DNA of 6,138 bases from Defluviitaleaceae bacterium (GCA_009782245.1 WRKK01000201.1:1-6138); one strand, 5' to 3'. Counted from the stretch's first letter, positions 1-5,920 are shown. The notes: generated by a model from the letters alone, not told the origin. Program-made: numbers and translations.

Positions 1-23
1 GGGGGGGGGGGGGGGGGGGGGGG
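1..23. repeat. Poly-G homopolymer at the window edge
   Basis: The window opens with 23 consecutive G. On the minus strand this is a C run that continues the partial secreted-protein gene as a run of seven proline codons after Thr41. A run of this length exactly at a sequence edge is typical of no-signal (poly-G) read tails left at a contig end. A real phase-variable C tract in a surface-protein gene would look the same from inside this window. I favour the artefact. Confidence 0.8.
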
Positions 24-144
24 TAGAGTAACCCCCAGTATTCGGCTCTATAAGCGAGCCCTGGGCGATTAACGGCATATTAAAAGTTGCGAAAATTAAC
101 GCCGCTACTACCAAAATAGATACCACTTTTTTTGCGTGTTGCAT
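1..144 (-). CDS. N-terminal fragment of a secreted protein (3' end outside window)
   Basis: The ATG at 144 is preceded by a perfect AAGGAGG ribosome site (154-160, 9 nt spacing) and, further up, by a strong promoter, so this start is well supported although only 48 codons are visible. The N-terminus is a classic Sec signal peptide: a short basic region (QHAKK, residues 2-6), a hydrophobic core (about residues 7-26, VVSILVVAALIFATFNMPLI) and a likely signal peptidase I site near Ala27-Gln28-Gly29. The visible mature part is SLIEPNTGGYST followed by prolines encoded by the homopolymer, which may not be real. No functional domain is visible, so the product is unknown beyond being exported. It is divergent from the alpha-galactosidase gene; a link between them (for example a sugar-binding lipoprotein) is not supported, since there is no lipobox cysteine. 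Confidence 0.7.
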   Translation of the reverse strand, partial: MQHAKKVVSILVVAALIFATFNMPLIAQGSLIEPNTGGYSTPPPPPPP

Positions 145-180
145 TTTGTGTTTCCTCCTTATTAAAATTTGATTTTATTT

Positions 181-196
181 TTCCCTTTTTTGGGAA
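181..196 (-). other. Small hairpin at the predicted 5' end of the leftward mRNA
   Basis: TTCCC and GGGAA form a perfect 5-bp stem around a 6-nt A/T loop. With transcription starting near 198, the hairpin would lie within the first 20 nt of the transcript. A 5'-terminal stem can stabilise an mRNA; this role is inferred from position only. It is too weak and wrongly placed to be a terminator for any gene here. Confidence 0.4.
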
Positions 197-204
197 TTTT
201 TTAC

Positions 205-233
205 ATTATGCCACAGATAATCGGGACTGTCAA
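205..233 (-). promoter_or_regulatory. Strong sigma-A-type promoter for the leftward secreted-protein gene
   Basis: On the minus strand a perfect -35 TTGACA (228-233) and a -10 CATAAT (205-210, five of six matches) are separated by exactly 17 bp. Transcription would start near 198, giving a leader of about 55 nt before the ATG at 144. This is the best promoter in the window and suggests high constitutive expression unless a repressor acts; I see no clear operator. Confidence 0.8.
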
Positions 234-348
234 GCGGTAAAAAAATTTTTTTTGCTGCTTTTGCAAACAACTTTTTTCAAATTGTTACAGCTGTCCGAGC
301 ATAGCCAGAACACCCCGCCACTTTTGTAAAAATATTTTATAAAATCGG

Positions 349-377
349 TTGCGTTTGCTCTGATAAAAGGGTACAAT
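349..377 (+). promoter_or_regulatory. Probable promoter of the alpha-galactosidase gene
   Basis: A -10 TACAAT (372-377, five of six matches) lies 17 bp after a weak -35 TTGCGT (349-354). Transcription would begin near 384, leaving about 50 nt before the ATG at 436. The weak -35 is compatible with regulation by an activator or by catabolite control, but I could not identify a convincing operator. About 110 bp of A/T-rich sequence (234-345) between the two divergent promoters contains nothing I can assign. Confidence 0.55.
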
Positions 378-435
378 AAAAACATCAGCAAAACGATTAA
401 TGCGAAAAATATCCAAAAATGAGAGGAATACAAAC

Positions 436-1758
436 ATGGCAAAAATTACTTTTATGGGGGCGGGTAGCACGGTGTTTGCCCGCAATGTTTTGGGAGATTG
501 CATGGCATCTCCAATATTGGAAGATAGCGAGATTGCGTTGTACGACATAGACGGCAAGCGGCTACAGGAAAGCGAAACGATACTAAACGCAATAAGCAAA
601 AATTTCGGTAACAAGGCGAAAATAAAGTCATATTTAGGCGTGGAAAACCGCAAGGCGGCGTTGCGCGGGGCAAATTTTGTAGTAAACGCTATACAAGTGG
701 GTTTGTACGACCCATGCACCATTACCGATTTTGAGATTCCCAAAAAATACGGGCTGCGCCAAACAATAGCCGACACTTTGGGCATAGGCGGAATTATGCG
801 CGCTTTGCGGACGATTCCTGTGCTACAGGGCTTTGCGGACGATATGGAAGAAGTTTGCCCCAACGCCTGGTTTTTGAATTACACTAACCCGATGTCCGCA
901 CTATGCGGGTATATGCAGCGTTACACGGCTATTAAAACTATCGGATTGTGCCATAGCGTTCAAGTTTGCTCGGAGCATTTGCTGAAACCGCTGGGCATGG
1001 CAGACAAACTGGCTGGCAGAAAAGAACTTATTGCGGGAATAAACCACATGGGCTGGCTGTTGGAAATAATGGACAAGCACGGCAACGATTTATACCCAGA
1101 AATAAAGCAAAAAGCCGCCGCCAAAAACGCCGCCGAAAAACATTGGGACATGGTTCGCTACGATTACATTGACAAACTGGGCTATTACTGCACCGAATCC
1201 AGCGAGCATAACGCCGAGTATAATCCTTGGTACATCAAAGCAAAATATCCCGAATTGGTGGAGAAATTCAACATTCCGCTAGACGAGTATCCACGGCGTT
1301 GCATTAGCCAAATTGCGGGTTGGGCGGAAGAGTATGAAAAGCTGACCACCGAAAGCACAATCAAGCACAATCGCTCCCACGAGTACGCCTCGTATATAAT
1401 GGAAAGTTTAATAACGGGCAAGCCGTACAAAATTGGCGGCAACGTGCTAAACAAGGGCAACCTAATAGAAAACCTACCCGCCGATGCTTGCGTGGAAGTG
1501 CCGTGCATGGTAGACAACTACGGTATCAACCCCTGCTACGTCGGCAAATTGCCCGTGCAACTAGCCGCCCTAAACATGACGCACATAAACGTCCACCTAA
1601 TAACAATAGAAGCAGCCGCCACTCTCAAAAAAGAACACATATACCAAGCCGCAATGCTAGACCCGCACACCGCCGCCGAACTTTCCCTAGACGACATAAA
1701 ATCCATGGTTGACGACTTGATTAACGAACACGGCGATTGGCTGCCTAAATATAAATAA
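436..1758 (+). CDS. melA: Alpha-galactosidase, glycoside hydrolase family 4 (MelA type)
   Basis: This 440-residue cytoplasmic enzyme hydrolyses alpha-galactosides such as melibiose through the GH4 redox mechanism, which needs NAD+ and a divalent metal (usually Mn2+). The N-terminus carries the Rossmann dinucleotide loop GAGS (residues 8-11) and an acidic residue after beta-2 (LYDID, 35-39). NYTNP lies at 149-153. The family signature CHSV at 172-175 is the variant associated with alpha-galactosidases; alpha-glucosidases carry CHEV, alpha-glucuronidases CHG and 6-phospho-glycosidases CNVP. Cys172 and His204 (INHMGW, 202-207) are the expected metal ligands. Length fits the family (about 430-450). 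The ATG at 436 is chosen over an in-frame ATG at 400 because GAGAGG (421-426) precedes it by 9 nt and homologues begin at M(A/K)KITF. It stands alone on this strand and converges with the topoisomerase operon. Substrate choice among alpha-galactosides is open. Confidence 0.93.
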   Translation: MAKITFMGAGSTVFARNVLGDCMASPILEDSEIALYDIDGKRLQESETILNAISKNFGNKAKIKSYLGVENRKAALRGANFVVNAIQVGLYDPCTITDFEIPKKYGLRQTIADTLGIGGIMRALRTIPVLQGFADDMEEVCPNAWFLNYTNPMSALCGYMQRYTAIKTIGLCHSVQVCSEHLLKPLGMADKLAGRKELIAGINHMGWLLEIMDKHGNDLYPEIKQKAAAKNAAEKHWDMVRYDYIDKLGYYCTESSEHNAEYNPWYIKAKYPELVEKFNIPLDEYPRRCISQIAGWAEEYEKLTTESTIKHNRSHEYASYIMESLITGKPYKIGGNVLNKGNLIENLPADACVEVPCMVDNYGINPCYVGKLPVQLAALNMTHINVHLITIEAAATLKKEHIYQAAMLDPHTAAELSLDDIKSMVDDLINEHGDWLPKYK

Positions 1759-1779
1759 CAAAAAATAAAAATCAAAACC

Positions 1780-1843
1780 GTGGGGCTCTGCCCCACCCGC
1801 CTGCCGGCGGGCAGGCACACCCGCAAGGGAGCGCGCCCCCTTG
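1780..1843. repeat. Composite GC-rich palindromic intergenic repeat, terminator-like
   Basis: Three hairpins lie in a row just after the alpha-galactosidase stop. GTGGGGC/GCCCCAC with a TCT loop is at 1780-1796. GCCTGCC/GGCAGGC with a 4-nt loop is at 1799-1816. CAAGGG/CCCTTG with an 8-nt loop is at 1824-1843, followed by CCCCGC and a run of six T at 1855-1860. From memory, the first and third hairpins with the ACCCCGC spacer form a repeat found many times between genes in clostridial genomes; the middle hairpin looks like a separate unit lodged in it. The position between convergent genes and the trailing T run suggest transcription termination, but the T run is 11 nt from the last stem, so this is not a textbook terminator. 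Confidence 0.65.
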
Positions 1844-1907
1844 ACCCCGCTAAATTTTTTAATGGTTTTTGGCGGTAAATGGATGATGTATGGGTTAAAT
1901 TTGCGAT

Positions 1908-1987
1908 GGGCATTTCGCCCGTCTGCCGAGTGGGCAGGTAGGGGCGACCGTCCCCTGCCCGTCCGTAGGCGGGTCGGTCGCCCGTTT
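1908..1987. repeat. Palindromic intergenic repeat, copy A (carries a 20-bp palindrome)
   Basis: GGGCGACCG (1942-1950) pairs with CGGTCGCCC (1975-1983) as a perfect 9-bp stem. Its loop contains a second hairpin, CCTGCCCGTCCGTAGGCGGG (1954-1973). Upstream are GGGC/GCCC around ATTTC (1908-1920) and CTGCC/GGCAG around GAGTG (1923-1937). The same outer stem and flanks recur in inverted orientation at the right edge of the window, without the inner 20 bp. The element lies in the 3' region of both convergent genes, so its RNA form could help end either transcript, but no T run follows either side. Confidence 0.7.
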
Positions 1988-2003
1988 GTCCCCAACCATT
2001 ACG

Positions 2004-2066
2004 CCCGTTTGTTGCGTTTGTGTACATTTTGCTATATTTGTGCATTTTGCTACATTTGCATACATT
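2004..2066. repeat. T-rich non-coding tract with 9-bp period
   Basis: Consecutive 9-mers read CCCGTTTGT, TGCGTTTGT, GTACATTTT, GCTATATTT, GTGCATTTT, GCTACATTT, GCATACATT. Units two apart are the most alike: CATTTTGCTA at 2025 and 2043 is repeated at a spacing of 18 bp. The tract starts about 14 bp beyond the stop codon of the topoisomerase gene (minus strand) and ends against the palindromic repeat. No supported gene covers it; an open frame through it on the minus strand lacks a ribosome site and runs into the palindromes. Confidence 0.6.
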
Positions 2067-2079
2067 TTACCGCAATTCA

Positions 2080-4464
2080 CTACAACTTTATCTGCAAATC
2101 CGCCGCCACCCCCGCCGATGGAATTTTATTCACCCGAAACTTTTCCAATTTATTCAAATTTTCCGTGTTGGTCGTTTCGATTTCGGTCGTTTCGGTTGGA
2201 GTGGTTGGGCTGGCTGTTTCGGCTACTTCGGCTACTTCGGCTGGGTTGGGTGGATTGGCGGCGTTGGCGGGTTGTTCTTCTGCTTGTGTGCTTGTTTGTT
2301 TGGTTTGCTCGGTTTGTTCGGGATTGGTGGTATTTTCAATGTTTTCCACTTTCTCCACTTTCTCCACAAACTCAAAAGCCGTTAAAAACATATTTTTACG
2401 CAATGTAAAAACCTGCACACCGCCCGTTGTTCTGCTGGATATTGGCGATATTATGTCGCTGTCAACCAACATTGCTTTGTCTGTGCCACGTGTTAGGTAT
2501 AAATCGGCGGAGTTTTGCACAAAAAACATTGCTATAAGCGGGAATTTATCCGAATAAGCCTTTAGCAATTTTTTGCGCCGCACATCGTAGCTGTTTAGCG
2601 GTACTTTTGCGACTTTTCCGTTTTTGTAGCCAAAAAGCACAAAACCGCTGTAATCGGTGGTGGCAATCATATATATTACTTTTTCGGCGGGGGCTAGTTC
2701 TAGGTGGTTGGCTAAATATTCGCCCAATGCCGATGCTTTTGTATCGGGTAATTCGTGGGCTTTTACTTTGTATGCGTTTTGCATATCGGTAAAAAATAAC
2801 ACGTCCGCCTTGTTGCTTGTGTCCAGTTCTTGTAGCAAGGTGTCGCCCTCTTTTAGGTACTGCTCCGATGCCGACCGCAACGATACCAACGATATTTTTT
2901 TTAGGTAGCCGTCCGCCGTCAAAAATAATTTTAGGTTGTAATCCTCAATAAAAGAATCCTCCTCAAATACGGGCTGTTCCTCTTCAAAAATAATTTCTGT
3001 TTTGCGGGGTATGCCGTATTTTTTGGAAATTGCCTGTAATTGGGTTATTATCAGCTTTTTTATTTTGTCCTCGTCTTGCAATAATTCGGCAAGTTCGGCT
3101 ATTTGCTGGTTTATTTGCTCAAATTCGGCTATTTGTTTAAGCAAATATTCCCTGTTAAGGTTGCGTAACCGCATTTCGGCTATAAATTCCGCTTGCGGCT
3201 GGTCTATGTTAAAATTCTCCATTAAGTTGCTGATAACCATATCCTCGGACGAAGTTTGGCGGACAATTTTTATTGCCGTGTCAATATCTGCCATAACTGC
3301 GGAAAGCCCCATTAGTAAATGCCCCCGTTGCGTTTTTTTTTCAATATCGTATAAAGTTTGTTTTTTTATGCACTCCGTGCGAAAAATTAGCCATTCGGCA
3401 AAAATTTCTGTAATGCCCATTGTTCGTGGGCGAGCGTTGATTAGGAAGTTAAAATTGCAACTAAAAGAATCCTGCAAAGTGGTTAGGTTGAATAATTTGT
3501 GCATAAGTTTTTCGGTGTCAACGTTGCGTTTAACGTCAATCGCTATTTTTAAGCCCTGCAAGTCCGTTTCGTCCCGTATATCGGATATTTCGCGCAACTT
3601 GCCCGTTTTTACTAGCGTTGCAACTTTGTCTATTATTGCCTCTATCGTAGTTGTGTACGGAATTTCATAAATCTCTATGCAAGAATTTTTTTCGTCGTGC
3701 CGATATTTTGCCCGTAACTTAAAGCTACCTCTGCCCGTTTTGTAGATGGCTCTTAGTTCCTGCTCTTTGTAAAGCAGTTGGCCGCCAGAGGAGAAATCGG
3801 GCGCGGGTAAGGTTGACATAATGTCGATATTTGGGTTGGTTATCCATTTTGTCATTGTTGTGCATATTTCTTTAAGGTTAAAACTGCACACAGAACTAGC
3901 CATACCAACGGCGATACCTTGGTTAGGCGTAACTAACAAGTTGGGAAACGTTGTCGGCAGCAGGGCGGGTTCTAGCATGGTAGAATCGTAGTTGTCCACC
4001 ATAGCGACTACATTTTTGTCTATATCTTTGAAAAGTTCCTCGCAGATAGTGTCCAGCTTAACTTCAGTGTAGCGGCTGGCGGCGAACGCCATATCTCGGG
4101 AATAATTTTTGCCAAAGTTGCCTTTGGAATCGATAAACGGGTGCAAAAGTGCATCGTTGCCTTTGGTAAGGCGTACAAGTGTTTCATAAATTGCGGCATC
4201 GCCGTGCGGGTTAAGCCGCATTGTTTGTCCCACAATATTAGCGGACTTTATCCGTCCGCCAGTAAGTAATCCCATTTTATACATGGTATACAACAATTTA
4301 CGATGAGCAGGCTTAAAGCCGTCTATTTCTGGTATTGCCCGTGAAACTATTACGGACATTGCATAGGGCATATAATTTAGTTCCAACGCTTCAGAAATGG
4401 GCTGTTCTAGTATGTACGCCTCTTTTATTTCTGTGATTGGCTGGGGCGATATTTTTTTTGACAT
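2080..4464 (-). CDS. Type II DNA topoisomerase subunit A (GyrA/ParC family, topo IV-like)
   Basis: This 794-residue protein is the DNA-cleaving subunit of a gyrase or topoisomerase IV heterotetramer; it needs an ATPase partner (GyrB/ParE) not in the window. The breakage-reunion domain spans about residues 20-490: FKPAHRKLLYTM (50-61), NPHGDAAIYETLVRL (85-99), GNFG (115-118) and the catalytic Tyr132 preceded by Arg131 in AASRYTEVKLD. A helical coiled region follows (about 428-480, EFEQINQQIAELAELL). Four beta-pinwheel-like strand repeats are visible (about 508-525, 556-573, 607-626, 655-672). The GyrA box (QRRGGKG) is absent, which favours a decatenating topo IV-like role. Residues 701-772 are a tripeptide-repeat linker, followed by a short basic tail (EKFRVNKIPSAG). 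The start at 4464 is preferred because AAAGG (4472-4476) lies 7 nt before it; the in-frame ATG at 4488 is within the upstream gene. The gene starts 4 bp after the stop of its upstream neighbour, implying translational coupling. Whether it is the GyrA or ParC paralogue is unresolved. Confidence 0.9.
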   Translation of the reverse strand: MSKKISPQPITEIKEAYILEQPISEALELNYMPYAMSVIVSRAIPEIDGFKPAHRKLLYTMYKMGLLTGGRIKSANIVGQTMRLNPHGDAAIYETLVRLTKGNDALLHPFIDSKGNFGKNYSRDMAFAASRYTEVKLDTICEELFKDIDKNVVAMVDNYDSTMLEPALLPTTFPNLLVTPNQGIAVGMASSVCSFNLKEICTTMTKWITNPNIDIMSTLPAPDFSSGGQLLYKEQELRAIYKTGRGSFKLRAKYRHDEKNSCIEIYEIPYTTTIEAIIDKVATLVKTGKLREISDIRDETDLQGLKIAIDVKRNVDTEKLMHKLFNLTTLQDSFSCNFNFLINARPRTMGITEIFAEWLIFRTECIKKQTLYDIEKKTQRGHLLMGLSAVMADIDTAIKIVRQTSSEDMVISNLMENFNIDQPQAEFIAEMRLRNLNREYLLKQIAEFEQINQQIAELAELLQDEDKIKKLIITQLQAISKKYGIPRKTEIIFEEEQPVFEEDSFIEDYNLKLFLTADGYLKKISLVSLRSASEQYLKEGDTLLQELDTSNKADVLFFTDMQNAYKVKAHELPDTKASALGEYLANHLELAPAEKVIYMIATTDYSGFVLFGYKNGKVAKVPLNSYDVRRKKLLKAYSDKFPLIAMFFVQNSADLYLTRGTDKAMLVDSDIISPISSRTTGGVQVFTLRKNMFLTAFEFVEKVEKVENIENTTNPEQTEQTKQTSTQAEEQPANAANPPNPAEVAEVAETASPTTPTETTEIETTNTENLNKLEKFRVNKIPSAGVAADLQIKL
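2155..2364 (-). repeat. In-frame 9-bp-period repeat in the topoisomerase gene
   Basis: Reading the minus strand, about 24 consecutive 9-nt units follow each other in one register, most starting with GAA or a one- or two-base variant: GAGAAAGTG twice, GAACAAACC/GAGCAAACC, GAAGTAGCC twice, GAAACAGCC, GAAACGACC. They encode tripeptides EKV, EKV, ENI, ENT, EQT, EQT, KQT, NPA, EVA, EVA, ETA, TPT, ETT at residues 701-772. Exact adjacent duplicates imply recent slippage; the rest have drifted. Confidence 0.8.
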
Positions 4465-4468
4465 TTTT

Positions 4469-5884
4469 TTACCTTTCAAACCACGCATCTGTTACAGGAT
4501 ACGATACAAAAATTATATTATCGTCGGCATCGATAGTAAATGCGACAAGACTAAGAATTTGGTCGAAGAACGAGAGCGGGACGTAAGTAGTATAGCCGTT
4601 TGTAAACAGCACTTCGGGTGCAACTTCCAACGAACGGGAAAATCGCTCTTCTCGGACGTAGTTATTTACGCCAGGCACAACTTCGATTATTAAAGCACCG
4701 TTGTAAAAAACGGAAGTAGAGTTAGTTTCGGCGTGCCAAGTGTATTCGTAGCCAAGATGCCCAACTGTACGCAATGGCACCATTTTAAGGTTAAAGCCGT
4801 CGGCTCTAATGTGGTACAAATGGCGGTATAACACGTATTCTTTTATGTTGTTTAGCCGCAAAGTAAGCGTAAACGGGCTATCGTTGCCAGTTGCAAATTG
4901 AAAATCGTTCATCCAAAAAATCAACTCGGTATTAGTAATTGAGAACGCTTGATTTTTTGGCATACCGTCAAAATTTGGGTTATAGCTTGCTGGGTTGCGG
5001 CGGATTCGTTCAAGCAATAATCTGTCGGCAAGCTGCATTACATGAACGCCCACAATATCGGCGGCTGTAAGCACTTCGCCCGTGGTTACGTCAAAATTTA
5101 TTGATGTAATATCCGTTTTAGAAGATGCCGTTGTAATAGTGGATTTTAGCGTTATGGAAACGTACGGGTGGGCAAAAAACAGTTCATAATCAAAGGAAAG
5201 CAGCCTTGCGCGGGTTTCGCGGGCCTCGGTTATTTTGGCGGAAATTATTGCGTTTATTTGCTCGTTAATTCTTTCGGCTAAATTGCCAGCATCTTCCGTT
5301 ATAAACGGAATCCGCCCTATTAATTCAACGCCCTCCCGCCTTGTATCCAGTTCTTCGTACGCCAGCATATTATTTGACCATGCGGCGGCGGGTTCTTCTT
5401 CGGTTGGCTGGTTTAGTCCGTCTGTTTCGTCTGTTTCGTTTGATTCGTCTAATCCGTCTGATTCGTCTGATCCATTTAATCCGTCAGTTTCGTTCGGCTC
5501 GGTTAGATTATCTGGATTATCTGAATCATCTAAACCGTTATAACTGTTTTGCTCGACAAGTTCGTCAAATTCTGCTGGTTCGTATTGTTCGGCGGGTTCG
5601 TTTAACTCGTCTAATTCGGCTGGCTCGGTTAAATTATTTGGTTCGGCTGGCTCGGTTTCTAGCGTTCTGCTGGTTATCCAGCCCGAAGTTCTGCCAAAAA
5701 AGTCTGATTCTTCGCCAAAAAACGCCGTATCAAACCTATTTCCGCCAAATGAATTTTGCGCGGCCTGTAAAGGTTGGCTAAATGCAACTAAAAAAGCAAC
5801 CGTCAATACTGCCACAAAAGCAAGTAAAACACAGCTTTTTTTGCCATTTTCAAGCCAACTTTTATTATTATTCCTGTAAATCAT
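4469..5884 (-). CDS. Secreted protein: signal peptide, acidic repeat linker, DUF4163/DUF3298-like and copper-amine-oxidase-N-like domains
   Basis: This protein of 471 residues has no enzymatic role I can name. A basic N-terminus (MIYRNNNKSWLENGKK) leads into a hydrophobic core (about 18-35) and a probable signal peptidase site after LQA (39-41), so it is exported. Residues 78-164 are an acidic tripeptide-repeat linker. Residues about 180-355 resemble the DUF4163 plus DUF3298 pair known from RsiV and PdaC-type surface proteins (ELIGRIPFITED, then FDYELFFAHPYVSITL and FDVTTGEVLTAADI). Residues about 370-462 match the copper-amine-oxidase N-terminal-like domain (LGYEYTWHAETNSTSV, TTYVPLSFF), which in clostridia is usually a cell-surface module without copper chemistry. 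Three in-frame starts exist: 5950, 5914 and 5884. I prefer 5884 because GGGGTG (5890-5895) lies 5 nt upstream and it gives a normal signal peptide; the 5950 start has no ribosome site. The topoisomerase gene follows after 4 bp, with its ribosome site inside the end of this gene. Confidence 0.85.
   Translation of the reverse strand: MIYRNNNKSWLENGKKSCVLLAFVAVLTVAFLVAFSQPLQAAQNSFGGNRFDTAFFGEESDFFGRTSGWITSRTLETEPAEPNNLTEPAELDELNEPAEQYEPAEFDELVEQNSYNGLDDSDNPDNLTEPNETDGLNGSDESDGLDESNETDETDGLNQPTEEEPAAAWSNNMLAYEELDTRREGVELIGRIPFITEDAGNLAERINEQINAIISAKITEARETRARLLSFDYELFFAHPYVSITLKSTITTASSKTDITSINFDVTTGEVLTAADIVGVHVMQLADRLLLERIRRNPASYNPNFDGMPKNQAFSITNTELIFWMNDFQFATGNDSPFTLTLRLNNIKEYVLYRHLYHIRADGFNLKMVPLRTVGHLGYEYTWHAETNSTSVFYNGALIIEVVPGVNNYVREERFSRSLEVAPEVLFTNGYTTYVPLSFFDQILSLVAFTIDADDNIIFVSYPVTDAWFER
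5393..5653 (-). repeat. In-frame 9-bp-period repeat in the secreted-protein gene
   Basis: About 29 units of 9 bp run without a break in register. On the plus strand the clearest part is 5420-5473: GTCTGTTTC, GTCTGTTTC, GTTTGATTC, GTCTAATCC, GTCTGATTC, GTCTGATCC. A second style, TTCGGCTGG / CTCGGTTAA, fills 5555-5653. The encoded tripeptides (residues 78-164) have Glu at position one in 18 of 29 units and otherwise mostly Gly or Asn, with mostly Asp, Asn or Ala at position three (EPA, ELD, ETD, ESD, GLD, GLN). The result is a strongly acidic, probably extended linker between the signal peptide and the folded domains. Confidence 0.85.
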
Positions 5885-5920
5885 ACAAACACCCCATAAG
5901 CAAACTATAATCATATTTTT

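Noticed and set aside
234..345. Riboswitch or T-box leader between the divergent genes
   Set aside because: The sequence lies upstream of both predicted transcription starts and shows no conserved leader motif or terminator stem.
387..401. Possible catabolite-response (CcpA) element, AGCAAAACGATTAAT, upstream of the alpha-galactosidase gene
   Set aside because: The position just after the predicted transcription start is attractive, but I count three mismatches at conserved positions of the usual consensus, too weak to annotate.
1536..2045. Minus-strand open frames overlapping the 3' end of the alpha-galactosidase gene
   Set aside because: They are antisense to a clear GH4 gene and pass through intergenic palindromes, which commonly give such spurious frames.
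1895..2080. Minus-strand small open frame through the T-rich tract into the palindromes
   Set aside because: It has no ribosome site, its peptide is built from the 9-bp repeat and palindrome sequence, and no domain is recognisable.
1841..2557. Long plus-strand open frames across the end of the topoisomerase gene (also 1986-2408 and 2020-2385)
   Set aside because: All three plus frames stay open because the 9-bp repeat units and T/G-rich codons lack stops on this strand. No ribosome sites are present, and the translations are low-complexity antisense readings of a well-supported gene.
5393..5653. CRISPR array
   Set aside because: The repeat unit is only 9 bp, degenerate, without spacers, and lies in frame within a gene.
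5341..5781. Plus-strand open frame encoding an RLIRLIRLI-type leucine/arginine repeat
   Set aside because: It is the antisense reading of the acidic tripeptide linker. There is no ribosome site, and its repeat pattern follows automatically from the minus-strand 9-bp units.
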